Shown piece by piece: positions 16,861-25,119 of a DNA stretch of 42,202 nt. The notes under the pieces are model-generated. The model was not told where the DNA came from. It saw only the letters and a list, made by a program, of their open reading frames with translations, and did no database searches. This DNA is from Streptococcus porci DSM 23759 (lineage in GTDB: Bacteria; Bacillota; Bacilli; Lactobacillales; Streptococcaceae), in assembly GCF_000423765.1 (NCBI RefSeq), contig NZ_AUIP01000019.1, positions 1 through 42,202 of the forward strand. The letters are read 5' to 3'. Each line of letters begins with the position of its first letter. Within the stretch, counting starts at the first letter, position 1. The position numbers and the translations under genes were made by a program.

Positions 16861-17472
16861 TCAACTAACTTTTAACGCATGTCGTTTTAGATAATAATCT
16901 AAGCAAGAAACCAGTCCACGTTTAGCGAGGACTGGTTTTGATATGGCACGTTTCAGTACAGACCTCTGAGCCACTAATTGATAATGGTCTCCCCAGCCAG
17001 ATACTTTATCCGCTATCCACTTCGGTACTCCTAATTTGAGAAGTCCCCATAATCGCCTAGATTTCTTCTTCCATTGTTTCCAGATAATAACTCTTATTCG
17101 AGTTCTTAGTCGTTCATCAATGCTTTCCATGACTGATTTCATGTTCGTCATAGAAAAGTAGTTTATCCAGCCTCGGATGACCCAGTTTAGTCGCTCAATT
17201 CGGCTGTCTAAGTCAATACTCCACTTACGGGCCGTTAGTTTCTTGAGTTTTCTCTTGAAACTCTGTACGCTATCCTGATGCGGACGACTTTTCCAGCCCT
17301 CAGAAGATTTCCAGAACCCAAATCCTAGGTACTTCAATTTGTTCGGTCTCACAATCTTGGTCTTGGTCATGTTGACTTTCAAACCTAATCGTTTTTCAAG
17401 GTAACGACTAATTGAATGCATAACACGTTTAGCCACTGCCTCACTACTAACCGCAATGAGTTCAGCTTTCAT
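16861..17472 (-). pseudogene. Group II intron reverse transcriptase/maturase, 5'-truncated and fused to the cinA start
   Basis: The 203-codon frame begins with eight codons identical to cinA (MKAELIAV) and continues as the C-terminal part of a group II intron-encoded protein: AVAKRVMHSISRYLEKRLGL, KIVRPNKLKYLGFGFW, the maturase domain X with WVIRGWINYF, and a C-terminal CLDYYLKRH. The catalytic YADD and all preceding RT blocks are absent, as is an HNH endonuclease domain. Because the fusion supplies a start codon and ribosome binding site the fragment may be translated, but it cannot reverse transcribe. Confidence 0.88.
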
Positions 17473-17484
17473 ATGACCTCCTAT
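17449..17484 (-). repeat. 36-bp direct repeat, copy 2 (relic of the cinA start)
   Basis: Identical to 15860-15895. Here the eight cinA codons run straight into intron RT sequence. The sequence upstream of this copy includes a perfect CIN-box, so it may preserve the ancestral cinA promoter. Confidence 0.95.
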
Positions 17485-17494
17485 GTATAGGAGG
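17477..17494 (-). promoter_or_regulatory. Inverted repeat that pairs with the ribosome binding site of the fused ORF
   Basis: On the minus strand CCTCCTATACATAGGAGG is an inverted repeat of two 8-base arms. The 3' arm contains the AGGAGG ribosome binding site, so the hairpin would hide it. The intact cinA copy lacks the 5' arm. Confidence 0.55.
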
Positions 17495-17515
17495 CGATTA
17501 CTCGCTCATCTAAAT

Positions 17516-17554
17516 TATTCGTAATGTACTTTCAATTTTCCAAATATAATTGTA
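17516..17554 (-). promoter_or_regulatory. CIN-box TACGAATA and extended -10 upstream of the relic cinA start
   Basis: Perfect TACGAATA at 17516-17523 on the minus strand, 31 bases before the ATG of the fused ORF. Upstream is the extended -10 TGCTACAAT (TACAAT at 17549-17554). This is the arrangement expected for the native competence promoter of cinA-recA. Confidence 0.65.
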
Positions 17555-17565
17555 GCACAAAAAGC

Positions 17566-17617
17566 AAGAGGACAGAATCGAAACTCTCTATCCGAGAAAT
17601 TTCAATCTCATCCTCTT
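17566..17617 (-). terminator. Long hairpin terminator after the CPBP gene at 17620
   Basis: On the minus strand the arms AAGAGGA and TCCTCTT (17611-17617, 17566-17572) enclose a second stem (ATTGAAA / TTTCGAT and TCTC / GAGA). GCTTTTTG follows. It lies immediately after the stop codon of the CPBP gene. Confidence 0.75.
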
Positions 17618-17619
17618 CG

Positions 17620-18285
17620 TTATTGTAGATAATAAATAAGAAGCAAGCTACTGTTTCCAAAAATGTGGAGAAGACTTGAAAAATAGATATTTCGATTGGT
17701 TTTTAAAAACAAACCTGAGTAAACCAAGCCTGAACCTAGATAGCCCATTACACTTATCACTTCTCGTAATTCCCAGCTATGCAGGTGACTAGCAGCAAAT
17801 AGCAAACCGGACAGGACTACTGCTACTACCGTACCAAACCTATCCTCTAGGTAACTTGCTAAAAATTGTCGATAAAACAACTCTTCAACTAGAGGACCTA
17901 GAATTCCCACAATAGGAATAATCATCCATGCAGGGTAGAGTTGAAGTATCTTCCCTATATTCCCTTCATTGGTCATAGCTACTGTACCACCTGCCAATTC
18001 CTGCAAGTAGGCCAGAATCAGGGAAAATACCCCATCACAGCATATTGACAAAATATAGCCAAGAAACAGAATAAGACAGGACTTCCATTTGTGTTGGACA
18101 ATCCAACCTAGCTTGTCGGCTAATTCTCTCCTCCAGGTATATAAACCTAGAAGAGCCAGAAGGACATAAGTAGCAAGTTGAAATGGGCTCCATACTACTC
18201 TAGGGAGAAATTGGTAGCCATTCAGCAAAAAGATAAATGTGTAAACGAATAAGAACGCTAGAGTTTCTTTCTTCGGGAGTGCCAT
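17620..18285 (-). CDS. CPBP family intramembrane glutamic protease
   Basis: CPBP (CAAX protease and bacteriocin-processing/Abi) proteins are integral membrane proteases; in lactic acid bacteria some give self-immunity to bacteriocins. The 221-aa protein has about six to seven membrane helices and all active-site motifs: EE-x3-R at E134-E135-R139 (PLVEELFYR), histidines H167 and H169 (FAASHLH), and H207-x3-N211 (LLHIFGN). It overlaps the upstream XRE regulator gene by 28 bases, so the pair is one translational unit. The substrate is unknown. Confidence 0.9.
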   Translation of the reverse strand: MALPKKETLAFLFVYTFIFLLNGYQFLPRVVWSPFQLATYVLLALLGLYTWRRELADKLGWIVQHKWKSCLILFLGYILSICCDGVFSLILAYLQELAGGTVAMTNEGNIGKILQLYPAWMIIPIVGILGPLVEELFYRQFLASYLEDRFGTVVAVVLSGLLFAASHLHSWELREVISVMGYLGSGLVYSGLFLKTNRNIYFSSLLHIFGNSSLLLIYYLQ

Positions 18286-18668
18286 AATACCACCTCTTTA
18301 AATAGTAATCGTGCAAGATCCCAAGAGGCCAAAACAATCACGACAGCGATAAAGATAAATATCAAGGACGACAGACTGCTCTCTGAAAATGGTAGGAGAA
18401 AGATGAAACCAAGCAGGGCGCTAAGATAGAAAATTAACCGTTTAGGTAACTTTCCCCTACCTACTTCATTTGTCTCCAGATGGAATAACTGATCTAAAGA
18501 TAGCTGATATTCTTCACACAGCTTTTTCATATAGTCTAGTGCAGGTATCGTTCGGTCGTTCTCCCAACTAGAAATAGTTTGACGCGAAACGCCTAACTTT
18601 TCTGCTAAATCTTCCTGAGATAGATTGTATGCCAGCCTTAGCTGTTTGATCGTTTTACCTATAGTCAT
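18258..18668 (-). CDS. Membrane-associated XRE family transcriptional regulator
   Basis: Residues ~1-60 form a Cro/C1-type HTH (IKQLRLAYNLSQEDLAEKLG, VSRQTISSWENDRTIPALD). Residues ~75-120 contain two hydrophobic helices (FYLSALLGFIFLLPF and SLIFIFIAVVIVLASW), so the DNA-binding domain is probably tethered to the membrane. I chose the start at 18668 (MTIGKTIKQLR, 136 aa), which has GGAGGAG just upstream; the frame opens at 18707. Coupling to a CPBP protease suggests that the two sense and answer a membrane stress or peptide, but that is inference. Confidence 0.88.
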   Translation of the reverse strand: MTIGKTIKQLRLAYNLSQEDLAEKLGVSRQTISSWENDRTIPALDYMKKLCEEYQLSLDQLFHLETNEVGRGKLPKRLIFYLSALLGFIFLLPFSESSLSSLIFIFIAVVIVLASWDLARLLFKEVVLWHSRRKKL

Positions 18669-18742
18669 CTTACTCCTCCAGTCTACACTTCTTTGAGTCT
18701 GATACAAGACAAAATCCTCTGACTACCACTGTCAAAATCCCT

Positions 18743-19297
18743 TTACTTTTTCCATTCACAACTATCTTCATGGTCGTTGACAAGCCCCGCTGCTTGCAGA
18801 TACGAATAGGCACAGACGGGACCAACAAATTTAAAGCCCCGTTTTTTTAGGTCTTTGGAGATGATTTCAGACAGCTCAGTCTTGGCTGGGGCATTTTGAT
18901 AGTTGTCAACCTGATTGACAATCGGTGTAAAGTCTACCCAACTCCAAATATACTTATCAAAAGTTCCAAATTCTTTTTGAACCTCAAGAAAAGCTAGTGC
19001 ATTGGCTCTTGTGGCATAGAGTTTTGCCTTATTGCGTATGATGTCTGGCGTGTCAAGCAAACTGTCAAGCTCACTATCGGTCATCTGTGCAACTTTTTCC
19101 ACATCATAATCATGAAAGGCTTGGCGAAAAGCAGACCGCTTATTGAGCACAGTCTCCCAAGAGAGCCCTGCCTGATAAGTTTCCATACAGAGCAATTCAA
19201 ACAAATCATGCTCATCATGTAGTGGTTTGCCCCACTCCTCATCGTGGTAGGCAATATATAGAGGATTGGTCATTTTGACCCAAGCGCAACGGTTCAT
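18743..19297 (-). CDS. tag: DNA-3-methyladenine glycosylase I
   Basis: Base-excision repair enzyme that removes 3-methyladenine. The 184-aa protein shows the N-terminal zinc ligand Cys4 (MNRCAW), the histidine in AYHDEEWG, and the C-terminal His/Cys pair in NDHEDSCEW, which together form the Tag zinc site. The HhH-like catalytic region LCMETYQAGLSWETVL contains the conserved glutamate. It lies 15 bases after ruvA and is probably co-transcribed. Confidence 0.95.
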   Translation of the reverse strand: MNRCAWVKMTNPLYIAYHDEEWGKPLHDEHDLFELLCMETYQAGLSWETVLNKRSAFRQAFHDYDVEKVAQMTDSELDSLLDTPDIIRNKAKLYATRANALAFLEVQKEFGTFDKYIWSWVDFTPIVNQVDNYQNAPAKTELSEIISKDLKKRGFKFVGPVCAYSYLQAAGLVNDHEDSCEWKK

Positions 19298-19312
19298 GGT
19301 TCGTCTCCCTAT

Positions 19313-19903
19313 CTATTTCATAAGCATTTTAAGAGCTGATTTGATGTAGTTTTCCGCAGTTTCCTTTGTTCCTTCAAAGAAGGCTTTGATTTTCTTGACT
19401 TCTGCTGCTTTGTAGCCTAGAGCCAAGAGGGCTTCCATGGCTTCGTCCAAGTCTGGGTTACCAGCAGGCGCGCTCTTAGCAGCTTTGCCGTTTTCCACAG
19501 GAACCTCGACAAATTTACCAGCCAAGTCCAGAACCATTTGCTGGGCTGTTTTTTTGCCAATTTTTGGGAATTTCATTAGGTACTTGATGTTACTATTGTC
19601 GATAGCTGCCACCAGTCCTGCATTGTCATCCACGGCGACAATGGCTAGCGCAGTGGTCGGACCAATGCCTGACACCGAGATGAGCTTGAGAAAGACTTCC
19701 TTTTCTTCCTCAGTGTGAAAACCAAAAAGGAGCTGAGCATCCTCACGGATAACATGATGGAGATAAATCTGAACCTCACTGCCAACCTTGTCAGAAAAGC
19801 TGTAGGGATTGGCAACGTTGATGATATAGCCAATTCCAAAGGTTTCTATAACGATATGCTTAGCTGTGATTTTAGTTAATTTTCCTTTGATGTAATCAAA
19901 CAT
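19313..19903 (-). CDS. ruvA: Holliday junction DNA helicase subunit RuvA
   Basis: Junction-binding subunit of the RuvAB branch-migration complex. The 196 aa are standard. The N-terminal OB fold begins [12 protein letters not shown]. Two helix-hairpin-helix motifs follow ([15 protein letters not shown] near 73 and [15 protein letters not shown] near 108), and the C-terminal three-helix domain III ([20 protein letters not shown]) binds RuvB. No ruvB is adjacent, which is usual for streptococci. Confidence 0.97.
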   Translation of the reverse strand: MFDYIKGKLTKITAKHIVIETFGIGYIINVANPYSFSDKVGSEVQIYLHHVIREDAQLLFGFHTEEEKEVFLKLISVSGIGPTTALAIVAVDDNAGLVAAIDNSNIKYLMKFPKIGKKTAQQMVLDLAGKFVEVPVENGKAAKSAPAGNPDLDEAMEALLALGYKAAEVKKIKAFFEGTKETAENYIKSALKMLMK

Positions 19904-19915
19904 AATGATCGCTTT

Positions 19916-20593
19916 CTATGTAAAAAATGTTAGAGATAATGCTAATGTATTGGTTACCATGTGAACCGTCATCGAATAGTAAATATTTTGAGTTTTGTAA
20001 TAAAGGTAACCCCAATAAATACCAATGATAAAATGAGGAATGACCTGAATAAATTCAATCAAAGATAAAAGATGTACATGAACCAGTGCAAAGAGCAAGG
20101 CTTGACAAAGAATAGCTATTTTTGGGGATAGCCTATCCCTTAACAGATTCAACAAGGATTTACGAAAAACCAATTCTTCGACAAAAGGACCAATAAAACC
20201 GACAAAAATTAGGAAAATATATGGCGGAACTTGTTTGGCAGTTTCCATGATTCTAATATCATTTTGGAGATTTGTATTTCCCGACTTGAGCAATTCCAGT
20301 AAGCCAGTAACCACCAAGCCAGACAGGATATTTAGGAATACATAAAGCAAAATATAACCTAAAATCTGAAGACAAAAAAGCTTTTTATATGAAAGAAGAC
20401 TGTTCATCTCTTTTCTTAGTTCGTCAAAAAAGAGCAGGCATCCCACAAATGCTGACAGAGCGTATTTCCCCAGACCAAGCCAAATTTCTTGCTCCCGTGT
20501 GAGAGACAAAAGATTCTCAAAATCAATTTGAAATAGACAGACATACAGGAACAGATAAATCAAGAGCTTCCTTGATTTTGCATTGGCTAACAT
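19916..20593 (-). CDS. Second CPBP family intramembrane protease
   Basis: A 225-aa membrane protein with the CPBP motifs EE-x3-R (PFVEELVFR, E139-E140-R144), the histidine pair in FALVHVH and H-x3-N in HMVTN. I chose the ATG at 20593, nine bases after GGAGG; a TTG at 20614 is the only upstream alternative and overlaps the preceding gene. It lies 4 bases after the HExxH metallopeptidase gene and 12 before ruvA. It is not close in sequence to the CPBP protein at 17620 outside the motifs, so the two are not a recent duplication. Confidence 0.88.
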   Translation of the reverse strand: MLANAKSRKLLIYLFLYVCLFQIDFENLLSLTREQEIWLGLGKYALSAFVGCLLFFDELRKEMNSLLSYKKLFCLQILGYILLYVFLNILSGLVVTGLLELLKSGNTNLQNDIRIMETAKQVPPYIFLIFVGFIGPFVEELVFRKSLLNLLRDRLSPKIAILCQALLFALVHVHLLSLIEFIQVIPHFIIGIYWGYLYYKTQNIYYSMTVHMVTNTLALSLTFFT

Positions 20594-20597
20594 CTCA

Positions 20598-21344
20598 TCA
20601 ATCCTCCAATTCAAACCACTCTAAAAGCGTTAATGTTCTCTCACTCTCTGCCCAGTCATGATAGCTATTAAAAACAGCCTTGACCGAACCTAATTTATCG
20701 ACCAAATGGTCAATGGCTAAAAAGCTACGCCAATATTCGTAAAAGATACTGGCATAAGAGCCTTGGTAGGTCTTTTGCCCAAATTTTGAGAGAGAATGCC
20801 AGCCGTATTTTTCTTGAAAAAGGGCGACTAATTCTTGATTGACAACTTTTTCATCCAAAAATTCTCTCTCTGTTAAAAAGTAGCGTCGGCTGATGTACTC
20901 AACCATGCCTTCCTCAAACCAAATATCCGAAGTTCTATCATCATCAAAATCATCCAAGAAAAGTTCGCTCCAGTGCGCGAGCTCGTGCCCCACAATTTGC
21001 AAAAGATGGCGCTCTGACAAATTTTGGTAATGTTGGTATAGGCGAAAAGTCTGATCCGTCTCCTCAAAATCATTCAACTGCTTGCTGTAAAGCTCCTGCC
21101 AGACGGGTAATTCTGGGGTTATCACCATGCGCAGGTCATTAGTGTAAGCAGGCACAGCAATGTCCCTGATATAGCGAGTTGCTATTTCCTTATCCGACCA
21201 AATAATCACCTCAGGCAAATCTTCAAGAGCGTAAACGTCAGCGAGGAAGGTCAGATAATCTTTCAAACTTTGCTCGTGCTTCTTCGCAAAGGTTTGATAG
21301 GATTTCAACTGCTCGGCATTTGCAACAGCGTATAAATAGTCCAT
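20598..21344 (-). CDS. Putative gluzincin-type metallopeptidase (HExxH)
   Basis: The 248-aa soluble protein, without a signal peptide, contains VGHELAHWSE with zinc ligands H120 and H124 and the catalytic E121. About 20 residues on, WFEEGMVEYISRRYF can supply the third glutamate ligand (E144/E145), giving the H-E-x-x-H...E pattern of gluzincins. The Tyr- and Asp-rich regions elsewhere are not familiar. I cannot assign a MEROPS family or substrate. It starts 3 bases after the lmrP-like gene and is followed at once by a CPBP membrane protease, so two proteases and an efflux pump share one transcript. Confidence 0.75.
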   Translation of the reverse strand: MDYLYAVANAEQLKSYQTFAKKHEQSLKDYLTFLADVYALEDLPEVIIWSDKEIATRYIRDIAVPAYTNDLRMVITPELPVWQELYSKQLNDFEETDQTFRLYQHYQNLSERHLLQIVGHELAHWSELFLDDFDDDRTSDIWFEEGMVEYISRRYFLTEREFLDEKVVNQELVALFQEKYGWHSLSKFGQKTYQGSYASIFYEYWRSFLAIDHLVDKLGSVKAVFNSYHDWAESERTLTLLEWFELED

Positions 21345-21346
21345 TG

Positions 21347-22573
21347 TTATCCTTTCTGTTCGTGCATCTTAGCGGCTTTGACGATAAGGAAAACACCAGT
21401 AGTGGCAACCAAGGCAAAGACGATTTGCACACCGATGACTCCGGTAAATTGGCTCAGAGATACCATGCTACCTGCAAGGACGATGCCTAGCGGTTGGGCG
21501 ATGGAAATAAACCCTGAGTAGGAACCAATTTTATTTTCATCCATCATTTGAGCACGCAGGACCTGGCTCGCTGGAACATTTATCATTTCACCGATAGTAT
21601 AGACAACAGCCGAAATCAGGATGGGCAGAAGACTTTTAAAGGTAAAGGCTAAGAAGAGCCCGCTTGCAAAAATGGCAGAGCCTAAAATCAGTTGCGGTAT
21701 CAATTTCATTTGTCGCGTCAGCCGATTTGCCGTCGTCATCAAGAAGACAATCATGACCGTATTGATTAGCACGGTTAAGCTCAGCAATTTTGCCCCAGTC
21801 ACTTCAAATCCAAACAGTTGACTAGGTTGGTAAATGGTCTTGTAGTGAACTGCCACATAATTGTCAATCTGAGCCCAAACACTGGCAAAGAGAATGGTAC
21901 CCATCGTATATACCATAAAGGCCTTATCCTTAATCACATCACCATAGTTAGCCAATGTGGATAGGACGCCTTTACCGTGCTCAAAGACAAAATCACTAGG
22001 CCCGGTCTCCGCAAACTTGAGACGCATGATTAAAAAGGTGAAGAGGGCAATAGCTGTCATGGCGATAAGGAGCTCAAAGAAATGATGGTCATAAAAAGCG
22101 CCAGCAATTCCCGCCCCTAGCATAACAGCAACATTGATTAGCCAGTAGTTAATGGTGTAAACATAGCGTCGATTACTTTCATCTGTCAAGTCAATAATCA
22201 TGGCATCATAGGCCGGATGGTTAAAGTTGGACATAATTTCCACGATGAAAATACCCACGAAAGTCAAAAGAGGCATGACATGACCAGGGATGTTGGCAAG
22301 GGTTGTCAAAACATACCCCAGCACCACACCAAGATTACCAATATCAGCTACTTTCTTCCGCCCCATAGAGTCCGACAGATGACCACCATAAAGAATAGCC
22401 ACAAAGCTGCAAATTTGAGTAATAATCACTAGCATTCCAGTGATAAAAGCTCCAAAATGAGCCACATAGTACATGGACATAAAGGGGAAAATGGCAGAGC
22501 CTAAAACGATAGATAGGAAGCTTAACTCCAAACGCCACTGTAATTGCTTGGGTAAAGTCAAGAACTCTTTCAT
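21347..22573 (-). CDS. MFS multidrug transporter, LmrP-like
   Basis: Twelve-helix major facilitator superfamily protein of 408 aa. Motif A between TM2 and TM3 is GGHLSDSMGRKK. An acidic residue within the last-half helices and the position between mutL and ruvA match the LmrP proton/drug antiporter type found here in streptococci and lactococci. Substrates are unproven. The start overlaps the stop of the 59-aa membrane protein gene by 4 bases. Confidence 0.88.
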   Translation of the reverse strand: MKEFLTLPKQLQWRLELSFLSIVLGSAIFPFMSMYYVAHFGAFITGMLVIITQICSFVAILYGGHLSDSMGRKKVADIGNLGVVLGYVLTTLANIPGHVMPLLTFVGIFIVEIMSNFNHPAYDAMIIDLTDESNRRYVYTINYWLINVAVMLGAGIAGAFYDHHFFELLIAMTAIALFTFLIMRLKFAETGPSDFVFEHGKGVLSTLANYGDVIKDKAFMVYTMGTILFASVWAQIDNYVAVHYKTIYQPSQLFGFEVTGAKLLSLTVLINTVMIVFLMTTANRLTRQMKLIPQLILGSAIFASGLFLAFTFKSLLPILISAVVYTIGEMINVPASQVLRAQMMDENKIGSYSGFISIAQPLGIVLAGSMVSLSQFTGVIGVQIVFALVATTGVFLIVKAAKMHEQKG

Positions 22574-22749
22574 TTATTCTTTTTCTCCAGCACACTAACC
22601 AAGACCCAATAGAAAAAAGTAGCCAAAGCCGACATACCAATCCCATCATACCAAGCATAGCTATCCGCTACCATCATATTTTTATAAACAATAAAGAGAC
22701 CTGTCGTCACTAGGAAAAAAGTAAAAACAATCGCTAAACGCTTCAGCAT
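22570..22749 (-). CDS. Small membrane protein (59 aa)
   Basis: It begins MLKRLAIVFTFFLVTTGLF and has two predicted membrane helices (about 5-22 and 35-53) separated by a short loop, with a charged tail EKKNK. I chose 22749 because GAGGGAG precedes it; the frame itself extends to 22827 through a terminator and promoter. It overlaps the LmrP-like gene by 4 bases, which suggests an accessory role or a leader-type coupling. Function unknown. Confidence 0.75.
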   Translation of the reverse strand: MLKRLAIVFTFFLVTTGLFIVYKNMMVADSYAWYDGIGMSALATFFYWVLVSVLEKKNK

Positions 22750-22780
22750 AGGATTCTCCCTCAAAATAATCTTCCTTATT

Positions 22781-22807
22781 ATAACACAAAACCACCCAAA
22801 GGGTGGT
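22781..22807 (-). terminator. Terminator after mutL overlapping the promoter of the lmrP operon
   Basis: On the minus strand CCACCC-TTT-GGGTGG (about 22791-22807) followed by TTTTGTG ends mutS-mutL transcription. The extended -10 TGTTATAAT of the next operon begins only a few bases later, around 22780, so termination and initiation are interleaved. Confidence 0.65.
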
Positions 22808-23080
22808 ACATACTGAAGACAAAGCATCTGTTTCTCATCTGCTGACTAGCTCTGCCAAATGGTACAAGGAATCCTACCGAGCTAAGTTAGTCTTACCGCT
22901 ACTTCCACTGTGTTAAACATCACATAAACTGGTACATACACAAAACGAAACTTTTGAGACTTCGTCCCAAGACTTAGCTATGCCATTCTACCAAGAAACC
23001 CCTACCGTCTGGAAACACCTACAGAAGTGGCACAAATAGACTTTGTCTACAGTCTCAAAGGACACTTTCGTAGTCAGAAA
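22808..23080. other. Gene-free spacer downstream of mutL, with degraded repeat-like sequence
   Basis: No credible ORF is visible. The segment 23016-23063 aligns with 1939-1986, and CCCCTACCGT (22999-23008) recurs at 1680-1689. I read it as a decayed intergenic repeat. Confidence 0.35.
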
Positions 23081-25045
23081 TCAATACTTACCTAACTCTC
23101 GCAAGCTCGTATGGTTCTCCTGAATGCGACGGAACATTTTCTCCATGTCAGCCTTTGTAAAATTGACTAAAACTGGACGGCCGTGAGGACAGTTGTAGGG
23201 ATTTTTAGTCTGGGATAGTTGCGTCAAGAGGTCACGAGCTGAATACTCATCAAGAGCATGATTGGCCTTGATGGACCGTTTACAAGACATCATGATAGCC
23301 AACTCCGCACGGTATTTCTTAATAGAAACCTCATTGGTCAAAAGCAACATATCACACATCTCATAAACACCTGATTCAATTTCTTCTTCCTTCATCCAAA
23401 TGGGATGCTCACGTAAAATAAAGGTGTTATCTCCAAAAGGCTCCAAATGGATTCCAACTTGGTTTAGTAAAGGCATTTTGTCCTGTAAATTGATGTAATC
23501 AGATGTTGAAAATTCAAAAAGGTAAGGTACCAAGAGTTGCTGCAAAGAGCTGTCAACCTGACCTATTTTGTCCCGATAGTATTCATATTTTACCCGCTCC
23601 TGAGCAGCATGCTGATCAATGATATAGAGACCGCCCTGCCCTTGAGCAAAGAGATAAGTGCCATGCATTTGCCCAAAATAGTCTAATTCAGGAAAGGTGG
23701 AGCTCTCCTCGTTGTCTAGATTTTCTAAGAGACGATTGATTTTACTTTTATTTTTAAAATCAAGGTTTTCATGCTCACTATCCTCTTGGAAAAAGCTACG
23801 CTCTGCCACTTTAACGCTTGACAGTGAGTTGACAAGACTGTCAACCTTCTCTTGCGATGACGAGTCATCCTGCTCTGCTTTTTTTTCAGAAAAAGTCAGC
23901 TCCTCCACTACTGTAGGCTCTGATTGTGTGAAGAAATCCTGCTTTTCACTATCATAGTAAAGATTGGTGGACTTGAGCGGAAGACTGGTCTGAACAGGCT
24001 TTTCGGTCTTTCTAACACTAGATTTTGCCAGATTTTCAAGTGCATCTGGAATCAAATCTTGTTGTCGTAGAGCCTCTGCAATGGCAGACGAAATCAAAGT
24101 CATGAGCTCTCGCTCCTTGGAAATCCTAACCTCCTGCTTGGTTGGGTGAACATTAACATCTGCCAGATAAGGATCGATTTGAATATCAATAACTGTCAGT
24201 GGAAAACGACCAACCATAAGCTTTGAGCCATACCCATCCAAAATAGCACGGTTAAGCAAGAAATTTTTGATGTATCGTCCATTAATCAGGAGAGTGATAT
24301 AGTTGCGGTTTGCGCGAGTCAGCTCAGGTAGGGAGATGTAGCCTGACACCTCAAAATCGAGGTCAGAAGCCGAAATCTCTATCATTTTCCTAGCCGTATT
24401 GAGTCCATAAATTCCAGCAATAGCCTGTCGCAAATCGCCAGTACCAGAAGTCTTTGTTAGTTCACGATCGTCAGCAATTAAGGTGAAAGCAACCTCTGGA
24501 TGCGCCAAACTCAGACGATTGATGACATCAACAATATGAGCCATCTCCGACTGTAAACTTTTCATGTATTTAAGGCGTGCAGGGGTATTAAAAAAGAGAT
24601 TTTCAACCGTGATTTTGGTGCCAACTGGAGTTGCAATAGGCTCAACTTTTTCAATCTCCCCTCCTTTTGCGACTAGCAGAGTCCCATAATCTTCTTCATC
24701 CGTTGCCGTCACAATAGTCATATGGCTAATGGAAGCTATAGAGGGCATGGCTTCACCACGAAAACCAAGCGTGCGAATCCTGAAAAGGTCTGCTTGACTT
24801 TTTATCTTGCTGGTCGCGTGACGGCGAAGCGACAATTCAACATCATCAGCCGACATGCCTTCGCCATTATCTGTGACTTGGATTTTTTTCAGACCAGATT
24901 CCTCGATTTCGATAGTAATCTGGCTACTTCTAGCATCGATTGCATTTTCAATCAATTCTTTAACCACACTGGCAGGGCGCTCCACCACTTCACCAGCTGC
25001 AATTTGATTGGCTAGAACCTCAGGTAATTCAATGATTTTAGTCAT
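23081..25045 (-). CDS. mutL: DNA mismatch repair protein MutL
   Basis: MutL couples MutS mismatch recognition to strand removal. The 654 aa contain the GHKL ATPase domain ([35 protein letters not shown]) and the C-terminal dimerisation/endonuclease domain. The endonuclease motif DQHA-x2-E-x4-E is intact from D477 ([13 protein letters not shown]), and so are [14 protein letters not shown] and CPHGRP, so this is a nicking-competent MutL as expected where MutH is absent. The linker of ~110 residues near 340-450 is acidic and Ser-rich. It is 74 bases after mutS, across a terminator-like hairpin. Confidence 0.97.
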   Translation of the reverse strand: MTKIIELPEVLANQIAAGEVVERPASVVKELIENAIDARSSQITIEIEESGLKKIQVTDNGEGMSADDVELSLRRHATSKIKSQADLFRIRTLGFRGEAMPSIASISHMTIVTATDEEDYGTLLVAKGGEIEKVEPIATPVGTKITVENLFFNTPARLKYMKSLQSEMAHIVDVINRLSLAHPEVAFTLIADDRELTKTSGTGDLRQAIAGIYGLNTARKMIEISASDLDFEVSGYISLPELTRANRNYITLLINGRYIKNFLLNRAILDGYGSKLMVGRFPLTVIDIQIDPYLADVNVHPTKQEVRISKERELMTLISSAIAEALRQQDLIPDALENLAKSSVRKTEKPVQTSLPLKSTNLYYDSEKQDFFTQSEPTVVEELTFSEKKAEQDDSSSQEKVDSLVNSLSSVKVAERSFFQEDSEHENLDFKNKSKINRLLENLDNEESSTFPELDYFGQMHGTYLFAQGQGGLYIIDQHAAQERVKYEYYRDKIGQVDSSLQQLLVPYLFEFSTSDYINLQDKMPLLNQVGIHLEPFGDNTFILREHPIWMKEEEIESGVYEMCDMLLLTNEVSIKKYRAELAIMMSCKRSIKANHALDEYSARDLLTQLSQTKNPYNCPHGRPVLVNFTKADMEKMFRRIQENHTSLRELGKY

Positions 25046-25085
25046 AGTTTTCCTCGCTTTACTTGCTTTCTATTATACCACAATA

Positions 25086-25117
25086 GAAAAAGGCCTGCCC
25101 AACCGAGCCTGCCTTTA
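25086..25117 (-). terminator. Terminator-like hairpin between mutS and mutL
   Basis: On the minus strand AAAGGC ... GCCTTTTT encloses GGCTCGGTTGGGC. It may lower readthrough into mutL. Confidence 0.6.
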
Positions 25118-25119
25118 AT

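Noticed and set aside
18801..18808. TACGAATA on the plus strand (CIN-box match)
   Set aside because: It is inside tag coding sequence, encoding AYSYL on the other strand, with no downstream plus-strand gene.
17620..20593. Recent duplication of the two CPBP genes
   Set aside because: Outside the active-site motifs the two proteins do not align well, so they look like separate acquisitions or an ancient split.
20734..20741. TACGAATA on the minus strand inside the metallopeptidase gene
   Set aside because: It encodes Tyr-Glu-Tyr in the protein and has no plausible start codon context downstream.
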